Assembly (NCBI GenBank): GCA_046756405.1
Contig: JBHHWH010000062.1
Span: 1 to 15,267 of the forward strand
DNA: 15,267 nucleotides
Source of the DNA: JBHHWH01 sp046756405
GTDB lineage: Bacteria; Actinomycetota; Acidimicrobiia; Spongiisociales; ZC4RG35
Reading direction: 5' to 3'
Shown piece by piece: positions 1 to 6,916 of this stretch. The translations under genes and the position numbers were made by a program. The notes under the pieces were generated by a model that ran no database searches, was not told where the DNA came from, and saw nothing but the letters and a program-made list of their open reading frames with translations. Each line of letters opens with the position of its first letter. Position 1 is the first letter of the stretch.

Positions 1-310
1 GCCTCCTCCCCCCGGCCCTGGCTCCCGAAGCCCGCCTGATCGTTCTCATCAACCGGGGCGCTGCCTCGGCGGCAGAAGTCCTCGCCGGAGCTCTGCGAGA
101 CCGACGTGGGGCAGTACTGGTAGGCACACCTACCTTCGGTAGAGACGCCAATCAGATAGCCTTCCCACTGCGTAACGGCGGTGAACTCCATCTCACCATC
201 GCCCACTGGGCCACTCCCGGTGGATCGACGCCCAGCCCCGGGAGCTGGACTGGGAAGCCGCCATGACTTTGGAGGAAGTCGTCGTTGCCACCGTGAAGGC
301 TGCCTCATGA
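1..310 (+). CDS. S41-family (C-terminal processing) peptidase, 3' end only, apparent frameshift
   Basis: This is the end of a gene that starts before the window. Frame 3 reads like the S41 protease core of the next gene, with matching blocks INRGAASAAEVLAGAL and GTPTFGRDANQ. The nucleophile Ser is kept (codon 66-68). The residue 25 positions later, normally the catalytic Lys, is Arg (aga, 141-143); the Gln four residues on is kept. Frame 3 stops at 264-266 just after TPGG. From about 218, frame 2 instead carries a plausible family C-terminus (RWIDAQPRELDWEAAM..., ending TVKAAS) that stops at 308-310 in an ATGA overlap with the next gene. One extra C in the C-run at 216-218 would join the two frames. 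The end given here assumes the repaired frame; taken literally, the gene ends at 266. It is either a sequencing indel or a decaying, probably inactive paralogue. Confidence 0.75.
295..299 (+). promoter_or_regulatory. Ribosome binding site deciding the S41 lipoprotein start
   Basis: GAAGG lies 7 nt before the ATG at 307. The same frame is open further upstream, back to a GTG at 181, but that stretch overlaps the preceding S41 gene and does not resemble a signal peptide. The site, the lipobox and the ATGA overlap together fix the start at 307. Confidence 0.5.
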
Positions 311-1692
311 CCAAGAAGTCCCTTACAACCACGCTCATCCTCTTCGCCCTGGTGGTGGCAGCGTGCCAGGCAGCCACGACCACCTCCACAACCCAAGACC
401 ACTCCGCGACCACACAGGCCCCGGCGACCACCGTGATCGAAGGCAGGGTCGTGGAAACGGTGGACTGCTCCTCCGCCCCCGACGACGTGGTCATAGTCTG
501 TGAGGTCGTCGACACCATCGACCAGCACTACGTCGACGACATCGACGTAGCCACCCTGGCCGCGGCCGCCGCCGAGGGAGTGGAGGCCCTCGACGGGGCT
601 TCTGCGGAAGGGCCCCTCATCTGCCCGCTTCCGTCGGAAGAGTTTCTCCAGGCGTGCAATCTGAGCGCTGGAGAAGCCGAAGATTCCATCGAGCTGGCCG
701 AGGCGATGGTGACGGGAATGGCGGCTTTCGCCCTCGACCCCAACTCCACCTATCTCGATCCCCAGGCTCTGGCTCTGTTGCGGGAGGAGCAGGGTGGCTC
801 CATACAGGGCATCGGAGCCCTGGTCTCCCCCGAGGACCGCACCCTTGTGGAGGGCAACCGCCAGTGTTCGGTTATCTCGGAGACCTGCCGTATCTACGTC
901 GTCGCCACCATCGAGGGGGCTCCTGCCGAAGCAGCCGGCCTACTGCGGGACGACGTCATCGTCGCCGTGGATGGCGAGTCGATCCTCGGGTGGAGCGTCG
1001 ACGAGGTGACGGCCACAGTTCGTGGACCCGCCGGCACCGACGTCACGTTGACGATCGAACGGAGCGGGGAGACCTTCGACGTGACCATCACCCGAGCCGC
1101 GGTCACTATCCCTGTGCTCGACTCCGCGATGATCGGCGACGTGGGCTACATCCGCCTCAGCATCTTCAACGAGGCAGCCGACGAGCAATTCAAGAAAGCC
1201 CTCCTCGAACTAGTGGGCAAGGGAGCCGAGACGCTGGTCATCGACCTGCGCAACAACCCCGGGGGACTGCTGGAAACGGCGATCAACATCACCTCCTTCT
1301 TCCTACCCGATGGGGAAGTGGTCACAACCGAGGGACCCGATGGGGATCGTGTCTACCGAGTCACAGGCAACGATGTGGTACCCGAGGAGATCCCGGTGAT
1401 CGTTGTGGTCAACAAGGGCAGCGCCTCGGCCTCGGAGGTGGTCACCGGAGCTTTGCAGGAGAGGGGACGGGTGACGGTGGTCGGAGAGAACACCTTCGGC
1501 AAGAACACCGTCCAGCAGCGCTACTCCCTCTCCAACGGGGGTGCCTTCAAGCTGACCGTGGCCCGCTGGCTGACCCCGGGAGGCCACGACTTCGGCGGCA
1601 CCGGCCTGACTCCCGACGTTCCCCTGGAGATCGATCCGGGGATCGACGCAGAAACCCTTGTTGATCAAGTGTTGGCCGCTGTAGGCGGCTAA
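307..1692 (+). CDS. S41-family carboxy-terminal processing protease, lipoprotein
   Basis: This 461-aa protein is a predicted lipid-anchored serine protease of the CtpA/Prc family, acting outside the cytoplasmic membrane. Residues 1-20 are a signal peptide ending in a lipobox (LVVAAC, Cys20), followed by a Thr-rich linker. A PDZ domain lies at about 165-265 (GAPAEAAGLLRDDVIVAVDG) and the S41 core at about 275-445. The Ser/Lys/Gln active site is complete: Ser374 in GSASASE, Lys399 and Gln403 in FGKNTVQ, with the family's 25-residue Ser-Lys spacing. Six further cysteines fall in three close pairs (54/65, 106/117, 187/194) before the core. The gene is coupled by an ATGA overlap to an S41 paralogue whose catalytic Lys is Arg, which suggests a duplicated, partly specialised pair. 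Its TAA overlaps the stop of the convergent msrA gene. Its substrate cannot be inferred. Confidence 0.9.
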   Translation: MTKKSLTTTLILFALVVAACQAATTTSTTQDHSATTQAPATTVIEGRVVETVDCSSAPDDVVIVCEVVDTIDQHYVDDIDVATLAAAAAEGVEALDGASAEGPLICPLPSEEFLQACNLSAGEAEDSIELAEAMVTGMAAFALDPNSTYLDPQALALLREEQGGSIQGIGALVSPEDRTLVEGNRQCSVISETCRIYVVATIEGAPAEAAGLLRDDVIVAVDGESILGWSVDEVTATVRGPAGTDVTLTIERSGETFDVTITRAAVTIPVLDSAMIGDVGYIRLSIFNEAADEQFKKALLELVGKGAETLVIDLRNNPGGLLETAINITSFFLPDGEVVTTEGPDGDRVYRVTGNDVVPEEIPVIVVVNKGSASASEVVTGALQERGRVTVVGENTFGKNTVQQRYSLSNGGAFKLTVARWLTPGGHDFGGTGLTPDVPLEIDPGIDAETLVDQVLAAVGG

Positions 1693-2333
1693 CCGAGCCC
1701 GGGATAGGCGATCCCGGTGTTGGCATGACAGTCGTAGCCGTGGGGGTTCTTGCCGAGATACTGCTGGTGGTAGTCCTCGGCGTTGTAGTAGGCGCCCAGG
1801 GGTGCGATCTCGGTGGTGATCTCCCCCAGGCCCCGGGCAGCCAGTTCCGCCTGGTAGACGTCCCGCGACCTCTTGGCTAGGTCCAGTTGCTCGACGCTGG
1901 TGGTGTAGATGGCGGATCGGTACTGGGTGCCGACATCGTTTCCCTGGCGATAGCCCTGGGTGGGATCGTGGGTCTCCCAGAACACCTTCAGCAGTTCGTC
2001 GAAGGGGATCTGATCGGGGAAGAAAACCACCTGGACTACTTCGGCATGACCCGTCATCCCGGTGCATACCTCCTCGTAGATCGGGTTGGGGGTGATCCCG
2101 CCTGCATACCCCACCGACGTGGTGTAGACCCCGGGAAGCTGCCAGAAGCGGCGTTCCGCACCCCAGAAGCAACCCATGCCGAACACGGCCACCTCACTGC
2201 CCTCGGGGAAGGGAGGAGTCAGTGGTGTGCCCAGCACACAATGGGCCGGAGGTGCCTCGACCGGCTCTGCCCGTCCCGGCAGGGCTTCTTCGGCAGAGGG
2301 CAACCCTGTCTTCTTCCGTCCGAAGGGGGCCAT
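1689..2333 (-). CDS. msrA: Peptide-methionine (S)-S-oxide reductase MsrA
   Basis: This 214-aa cytosolic repair enzyme reduces methionine-S-sulfoxide in proteins and as free amino acid, and is recycled by thioredoxin. The catalytic Cys55 sits in the family signature GMGCFWGAERRFW. Other hallmarks are GYAGG, TGHAEVVQVVF, HDPTQGYRQGNDVGTQYRSA and YHQQYLGKNPHGY. Cys202 in GYDCH is the likely resolving cysteine; E. coli MsrA has a second C-terminal cysteine that is absent here. The roughly 45-residue N-terminal extension (ALPGR motif) matches the long E. coli-type form. The ATG lies 6 nt after a TAAGAT box with no Shine-Dalgarno sequence, so the transcript may be leaderless. The stop overlaps the stop of the convergent S41 gene. 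The identification is secure. Confidence 0.96.
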   Translation of the reverse strand: MAPFGRKKTGLPSAEEALPGRAEPVEAPPAHCVLGTPLTPPFPEGSEVAVFGMGCFWGAERRFWQLPGVYTTSVGYAGGITPNPIYEEVCTGMTGHAEVVQVVFFPDQIPFDELLKVFWETHDPTQGYRQGNDVGTQYRSAIYTTSVEQLDLAKRSRDVYQAELAARGLGEITTEIAPLGAYYNAEDYHQQYLGKNPHGYDCHANTGIAYPGLG

Positions 2334-2339
2334 GGACCG

Positions 2340-2345
2340 ATCTTA
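2340..2345 (-). promoter_or_regulatory. Candidate -10 box of msrA (leaderless transcript)
   Basis: On the minus strand TAAGAT ends 6 nt before the msrA ATG, the spacing expected if transcription begins at or next to the start codon. No Shine-Dalgarno sequence lies between. No clear -35 is seen. The box sits in the 81-bp gap shared with the divergent hydrolase gene, whose own promoter must also lie there; TAGCCT at 2397-2402 is a weak candidate for it. Confidence 0.45.
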
Positions 2346-2414
2346 CGGGTGGATGGCCCTTGCGTGCCCCACTTCTCGCAGTCTCGGGGCTTTGGGTAGC
2401 CTTTGCTCGTCCCC

Positions 2415-3524
2415 ATGCGAACATTTCGCTTCCTCGCCGCTCTCCTCATCTTGACTCTGGTCGGGTCGGTAGTTCCCGTGGGGCCAGGCCCAGCCTTTGC
2501 CGACTCGGTGGACGAAGCCGACCAAGCGGTCCACGAGGCCGAACAGCGGGCCGAGGTGGCCACCGGCCTCGTCAACGAGGCAGTGACCAACCGGCTAGCC
2601 ATCGAGACCCAGCTCGCCGAGGCCATCGCCCGCCTCAACGATCTCGCCGCCCAGCTCTCGGCGGTGGGCATACAACTCGACAAGACCGCCTCCCAGCTCG
2701 CCTTTGTGGACCTGGAGATGACAGGGATTCAGTCGGCCATCGAAGTTCAAGCGGTGGACGCCTACATGTCAGTTCTCGGAGCGCCCACCGTCACCCTCGT
2801 CAACTCTTCGTCGGTGGAGGAGGCGCTGGTGGTGGGCACCGTGGTCGACTCGGTGGTGGGGGCGGGCCGGGAGGTCATTGCTGAGCTTCTCTCGAAGAGG
2901 CGCTCCCTCGAGCAACTCCAGGAGGTCTACCTCTCCCAGGAAGCCCAATATCAGTCGCTTCAGGACGAGATGGCCGCCGAAGTCGACCACATTGCCGAAC
3001 TCTACGAACAAGCGGAAGAGGCTGTGGCGGCGGCGGTTAGAGAGGCTCAGGAGGCCGACGCCGCCTACAGGGCGGCCCTCGACGACCTGGAGAGGGCTCG
3101 AATCCAAGAGGAGCAGCGGCGACGGGAAGAAGAGCGAAGGCGCGAAGCAGAACGAAGAGCCGCCACCACCACGACCACCGGTGGAGGTAGCGGGCGCACC
3201 TGGAACCATCCCCCCGAGGTGGAACGCTGGCGGCCTCTAGTGGAACGGTTCTTCCCCGCCAGCCGGGTGGAAGAGGCCCTGCGGATCATGGACTGCGAGT
3301 CCAACGGTGACCCCGAGGCCTACAACCCCTATTCGGGCGCTTCGGGCCTGTTCCAGTTCATCCCCAGTACCTGGGCTACTACGGCTCCCAAGGCCGGGTA
3401 CCCCGACGCCAGTCCCTTCGAACCGGAGGCCAACACCGCCTCCGCCGCCTGGCTGGCCAACCGATATGAACAGTTGGGCCTCTACTACTGGCTTGCCTGG
3501 AGCTGTCGGCGGGTACTGAATTGA
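2415..3524 (+). CDS. Secreted coiled-coil protein with C-terminal SLT/Rpf-like peptidoglycan hydrolase domain
   Basis: This 369-aa exported cell-wall hydrolase probably cleaves the glycan strands of peptidoglycan. Residues 1-29 are a Sec signal peptide with a likely cleavage at AFA|D. Residues 30-245 are Ala/Glu/Gln-rich heptad sequence, probably two long coiled-coil stretches, ending in a very charged Arg/Glu run and a TTTTTGGGSG linker. The last 105 residues are a lysozyme-fold domain: the catalytic Glu295 lies in MDCESNGDPEAYNP, followed by SGASGLFQFIPSTW. Cys294 next to the catalytic Glu and Cys364 near the end resemble the disulfide of resuscitation-promoting factors. A TTG at 2403 is in frame, but the ATG at 2415 gives the proper signal peptide. 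The coiled coil plus hydrolase layout recalls actinobacterial division or wall-remodelling enzymes such as the RipA type. The exact bond cleaved is not shown by the sequence. Confidence 0.88.
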   Translation: MRTFRFLAALLILTLVGSVVPVGPGPAFADSVDEADQAVHEAEQRAEVATGLVNEAVTNRLAIETQLAEAIARLNDLAAQLSAVGIQLDKTASQLAFVDLEMTGIQSAIEVQAVDAYMSVLGAPTVTLVNSSSVEEALVVGTVVDSVVGAGREVIAELLSKRRSLEQLQEVYLSQEAQYQSLQDEMAAEVDHIAELYEQAEEAVAAAVREAQEADAAYRAALDDLERARIQEEQRRREEERRREAERRAATTTTTGGGSGRTWNHPPEVERWRPLVERFFPASRVEEALRIMDCESNGDPEAYNPYSGASGLFQFIPSTWATTAPKAGYPDASPFEPEANTASAAWLANRYEQLGLYYWLAWSCRRVLN

Positions 3525-3532
3525 AAAGCCCG

Positions 3533-3538
3533 TAAACT
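3533..3538 (+). promoter_or_regulatory. Weak candidate -10 box of the CaCA transporter gene
   Basis: TAAACT lies 11 nt before the ATG at 3550, inside the 25-bp gap after the hydrolase gene. No Shine-Dalgarno sequence is present between them, so either a near-leaderless transcript starts here or the gene is read from the hydrolase transcript. Confidence 0.3.
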
Positions 3539-3549
3539 GCCTCCGTCCC

Positions 3550-4872
3550 ATGGAAACGACCAAGCTTCACCCCGCGCGCCAGATCACCCTGATGGTCCTA
3601 GCCGTGGGGGTCACCGTCCCAGGTGTGATCATCAAGCTCGCCGGGCTGCACGCCGGACCACTGCTCGGCGCTCTTCTCTTCGGGATAGCCATCGTCGGTG
3701 CTGCCTTCATCCTCTCCTGGGCGGCGGAGGTGATCCAACTGGACGTCGGAGCCGGCTTCGCCCTGGCTCTACTCGCCCTCATCGCCGTCCTACCCGAATA
3801 CGCCGTGGACTTCGTCTTCACCATGAAGGCGGGCACCGAGTTTGCCCAAACAGGGGCTGCCACCCAGTACGGACCCCTAGCCCTGGCCAACATGACCGGA
3901 GCCAACCAGCTCCTGATCGGGTTTGGCTGGCCCCTAGTGATCCTCCTCGGAACCTGGAGAGTGAAACGTCTCAGGGCGAGCCGCGCCGAGGCCGAGGGGG
4001 CAACGGGCGCAGAAATCTCTCTATCCCGGTCCCAGTCGGTGGAGATCGCCTACCTGGCCATAGCTTCCCTGTACGGACTGACTCTGTTCCTCAAGAGCAC
4101 CCTCACCCTTTGGGACGGCGCGATCCTGGTAGGCATTTACGTCGCCTACATGATCCGCCTCGCCGGGGCCTCCCCTGAGGAGCCGCACCTTGTCGGCCCC
4201 AGCCTCTATGTGGGTTCTCTGCCAAAGCGGCGCCGGCGCATCATCAATTACCTGGGCTTTGTCATTGCCGCCGGGGTGATCGTGGCGGCGGCCGAGCCCT
4301 TCGCCGAATCCCTCATCGAGCTGGGAGAAGCCATCGGCATCAGCGAGTTCCTGCTGGTCAAGTGGCTCGCCCCCCTGGCCTCCGAGGCACCCGAACTGCT
4401 GGTGGCCACGCTGTTCGCCTGGCGGCTGGCGGCGCGCACCGGCATCGGCGCCCTCATCTCGTCGAAGGTGAACCAGTGGACGCTCCTCGTAGGAACCCTG
4501 CCCATCGTGTTCGCCATCTTCAGCCGTCACTTCCGCGGCCTTCCCCTCGACCAGACGCAGCGGGTCGAACTGTGGGTGACCGCGGCCCAGTCGATCTTCG
4601 CCGTGGCCATCATCGCCAGCCGCTCGGTATCCCGAAAGGAGGCCTGGGTGATGCTGGCCCTGTTCGTCGCCCAACTCGGCGAGTCCTACCTGGCCGAGGT
4701 AGGCCATCTCACCGAGACGGGATCAGCCAATGCGCGGATCGGGGTAGGTGTGGCGTTCCTGATCGCCGCCGCCTGGGTTTTCCGTACCGAGATCCCCCTC
4801 CTCCTCCGCGCCCTCCGCGACGGCTTCCGGACTCCCTGGGCGGAACTGGAACGGGAGACCGAGACGGTCTGA
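3550..4872 (+). CDS. CaCA-family sodium/calcium (cation/proton) antiporter
   Basis: This 440-aa integral membrane protein has about ten to eleven hydrophobic helices and the two inverted alpha repeats of the Ca2+/cation antiporter superfamily. Alpha-1 is near 70-130, with Glu83 in VLPEYAVD and a downstream LANMTGANQLLIGFGWP. Alpha-2 is near 270-320, with Glu279 and Glu282 in PLASEAPELLVATL, then ISSKVNQWTLLVGTLP. The paired acidic residues and the Asn-containing second halves are the expected ion-binding sites. A hydrophilic loop (about 138-165) and a basic loop (KRRRR, about 226-230) lie between helix groups. The protein probably exchanges Ca2+ or another cation for Na+ or H+; the ion is not determinable here. 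The gene starts 25 nt after the hydrolase gene and ends 2 nt from the stop of the convergent molybdoenzyme operon. Confidence 0.88.
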   Translation: METTKLHPARQITLMVLAVGVTVPGVIIKLAGLHAGPLLGALLFGIAIVGAAFILSWAAEVIQLDVGAGFALALLALIAVLPEYAVDFVFTMKAGTEFAQTGAATQYGPLALANMTGANQLLIGFGWPLVILLGTWRVKRLRASRAEAEGATGAEISLSRSQSVEIAYLAIASLYGLTLFLKSTLTLWDGAILVGIYVAYMIRLAGASPEEPHLVGPSLYVGSLPKRRRRIINYLGFVIAAGVIVAAAEPFAESLIELGEAIGISEFLLVKWLAPLASEAPELLVATLFAWRLAARTGIGALISSKVNQWTLLVGTLPIVFAIFSRHFRGLPLDQTQRVELWVTAAQSIFAVAIIASRSVSRKEAWVMLALFVAQLGESYLAEVGHLTETGSANARIGVGVAFLIAAAWVFRTEIPLLLRALRDGFRTPWAELERETETV

Positions 4873-4874
4873 GC

Positions 4875-6269
4875 TCAGCGTCCCCGGCAGTCGACGCAAC
4901 GCCTCCCTATGAGGTCGATCGTGCTGGCATGGTCGTCGCCGAGCATGGAACTGATCCGGGCCAGTAAGGCCTCCGGGGCCACGGGTCCCCCGCACACCTC
5001 GCAGCGTGGAGTTGCATCCCGGCGAACCTCACGCCTTCCCCGATCCCGATCTTCGCTGTCGAAGGATCGCACCATCACGATCGCATCGCGCTCCACCTCG
5101 GGACACTGGGCAACGCACTGACCGCAGGCCACGCAGAGACGCGGGTCCATATCCAGGCTCACGCCTTCGTCGCTTTGGTGACCTACCAGCGCCCCGGTGG
5201 GACACACCTGAGAACACATAAGACAGACGGTGCAGGTCTCCGGATCGATGACGACGGTGCCCACGTCGGCGGAGACGAAGTCCAACGTCGTGGGGGTGGT
5301 GGCCAGCAGGCTCAGCAGACGCCCCGTAGATCCGGAAGAAAACAACGCCGTCGGCGGGAAGTCGATGACCTGATCCGACGCAACGTCGCTGCTCTCTAAC
5401 CCCAAGCGGTCCATCACGACGCCCGCATCGGCGAAGGTGTCGGCCAGCTTTTCGTCGTTGCCGAGCCCGCAGCCCCCTTCACTACAAGGGATGGCATCCA
5501 CGGATGCGGCCCCCAGAACCAGAGGCGCCAGCAGCCAGCCCATGGTGAGCATCCCCGTGCAGGGCACCTCCACCTGATACCAGCCCGGCTCTCCCGCCAC
5601 AATGGCGTCTCGGCAGCGGTAACGGATCCCGAACGCCCCGGCCCTCACAGCCTCACCGATCTCCGCTGCAACCGCCTCCGGCGTAACCACCGGATTCATC
5701 ACCGCGGACCTGGGACACGCGGTGACACAGATCCCACAAGCGATACAGGCGTTGGGATCGTAGGAGACGCTTCCGTCAGACCAGGTCAGAGCCCCCGCGG
5801 GACACTGGCTGACACAGATCTGACAACCCCGGGAGGCCACACACAGCTCCGCCTCGATGCGGGGAGCTCCGCTATACGTGGGCGTACCCAACGAGAGGAA
5901 GCCGCGCCGGGTCCGACGGTCCGCGGGCAGGAGCTTCACCTGCTCGGGGCGGGCGCCCGGATAGGCCCTGGCCCGAGCAGTGGCTCCAGCCAGAGCCATC
6001 GGGAGCTGGGCCGGGTCACCCACTGAAGCGAGGTCCAAGACACCCACGGCCAGAGGGTCGAATCCCAGCCTGCGCAGCACCGACTGGACCTCCCCCAGGT
6101 TGGCCTGGTTGCGGTGGATCGCCAGTACCAGTTCTTCTTCGTCGGCCTCCACCAGATCCACCATCGAGCGCGGGGACAGACAGAGCCCCTCCACCAGGGT
6201 CACCTCCACGCCTTCTACCTCCAGAGGCCGACCCGACCATCCGTCGGCGCAGATAATGGCGGAGGGCAT
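4875..6269 (-). CDS. Cytoplasmic polyferredoxin with MvhD-like module (gene F of the molybdoenzyme operon)
   Basis: This 464-aa soluble iron-sulfur protein has no signal peptide or membrane segment, so it should sit in the cytoplasm. Four [4Fe-4S] motifs occur in two pairs: Cys143/149/152/156 (first spacing x5 rather than x2) and 175/178/181/185, then 346/349/352/356 and 379/382/385/389. Between the pairs, residues 215-275 carry Cys219, Cys237 (VPCTGM), Cys262 and Cys267 (PCSEGGCGLGND), resembling the MvhD/FrhD hydrogenase iron-sulfur subunit, which holds a [2Fe-2S] cluster and passes electrons to heterodisulfide reductase. The C-terminus has two CxxC pairs (423/426, 458/461) that could bind zinc. 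The ATG at 6269 shares one base with the preceding TGA (TGATG); the frame is open upstream, but that part overlaps the chaperone gene. It may carry electrons between the complex and cytosolic carriers, or help build the enzyme. Family match good, role inferred. Confidence 0.82.
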   Translation of the reverse strand: MPSAIICADGWSGRPLEVEGVEVTLVEGLCLSPRSMVDLVEADEEELVLAIHRNQANLGEVQSVLRRLGFDPLAVGVLDLASVGDPAQLPMALAGATARARAYPGARPEQVKLLPADRRTRRGFLSLGTPTYSGAPRIEAELCVASRGCQICVSQCPAGALTWSDGSVSYDPNACIACGICVTACPRSAVMNPVVTPEAVAAEIGEAVRAGAFGIRYRCRDAIVAGEPGWYQVEVPCTGMLTMGWLLAPLVLGAASVDAIPCSEGGCGLGNDEKLADTFADAGVVMDRLGLESSDVASDQVIDFPPTALFSSGSTGRLLSLLATTPTTLDFVSADVGTVVIDPETCTVCLMCSQVCPTGALVGHQSDEGVSLDMDPRLCVACGQCVAQCPEVERDAIVMVRSFDSEDRDRGRREVRRDATPRCEVCGGPVAPEALLARISSMLGDDHASTIDLIGRRCVDCRGR

Positions 6270-6916
6270 CAGCCCGACCTCGCCATTTCCAACAGCCTCG
6301 GCACCCACTGCCTCTCGTGACCCAGGAAGGCATCCAAGGCCACGGCGAGGGACGTGTAGGCGGGGTGGTGGCTGGCGCTCACAAGTCGCGCAGCGAAATC
6401 CGGCGCCCAACGCAGTAGGTGGTCCTCCAGCAGCTCCAACTGGTGTCGAATCGCGCGACCTGGATCCCGGGTCCACGCCTCTGCCTCCCGCTGACAGAGC
6501 AGGGCCATGACATCGAGTTCGACTGTGATGTGGTCGACCATGTCCGGGGACATTCCCTCGACCGACAGCCCTAACCGGAGGTAGGTTCGCCGAATCTCAG
6601 ATTGGATCTCTGCCACCTCCCCAAGACGGGGATCGGCGCGGTGAGCCGACTCGTGGGGAGAGCAAGCCGCGCCCCCCACCCCCGCTTCGAACAAGGCGAT
6701 GTAGGACACCTCCAGCTCCTCCAGCTTCGCCGAAGCGACCGTGTCGATGGCCTCGGCGACATCGAGGGCGAAGGAGAACTCGAAAAGGCCCTGGTCGTCA
6801 AGGGCGGCTAGCGCCCCCGAAGCGGTCTCGATCAGCTCCGGGTTTGGATAGCTGAAACCGAGGGCAAAGAGCCGGTAGATACCCTGACGGAGACGCGCCG
6901 CCTGGTCGAGGTTCAC
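6269..6916 (-). CDS. TorD/DmsD/NarJ-type molybdoenzyme maturation chaperone (gene E)
   Basis: This 215-aa, largely helical cytoplasmic protein belongs to the TorD/NarJ chaperone family. Such proteins bind the Tat signal and apo-form of a molybdoenzyme until its cofactor is inserted. Recognisable features are an N-terminal helix RQGIYRLFALGFSYP, the SYIALFEAG...CSPHES block (about 71-90) and the DHITVELDVMALL block (about 128-140), which corresponds to the family's conserved D-H-x-x-x-E-L-x-x-M region. The gene starts with GTG in a GTGA overlap with the small membrane protein gene and ends overlapping gene F by one base. Its obvious client is the Tat-exported catalytic subunit of the same operon. 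An outside alternative is general assembly of the iron-sulfur subunit, as NarJ also does. Confidence 0.9.
   Translation of the reverse strand: MNLDQAARLRQGIYRLFALGFSYPNPELIETASGALAALDDQGLFEFSFALDVAEAIDTVASAKLEELEVSYIALFEAGVGGAACSPHESAHRADPRLGEVAEIQSEIRRTYLRLGLSVEGMSPDMVDHITVELDVMALLCQREAEAWTRDPGRAIRHQLELLEDHLLRWAPDFAARLVSASHHPAYTSLAVALDAFLGHERQWVPRLLEMARSG

Noticed and set aside
181..306. Upstream extension of the S41 lipoprotein gene to a GTG at 181
   Set aside because: The extension overlaps the previous gene, has no signal-peptide character, and the ATG at 307 has a ribosome binding site, a lipobox in the right place and an ATGA overlap.
4021..4707. Open frame on the minus strand opposite the CaCA transporter
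   Set aside because: Its sequence is Gly/Gln/Asp-rich and unstructured, while the plus frame has membrane helices and both alpha repeats.
4870..4877. TGAGCTCA palindrome as an operator or terminator stem
   Set aside because: It is made of two facing TGA stop codons around GC; too short for a terminator and no T-run follows.
6270..6476. Extension of the polyferredoxin by 69 codons to an upstream ATG
   Set aside because: It would overlap the chaperone gene by over 200 bp and its Arg/Pro/Gly-rich sequence is typical of an antiframe in GC-rich DNA; the ATG at 6269 is coupled to the chaperone stop.
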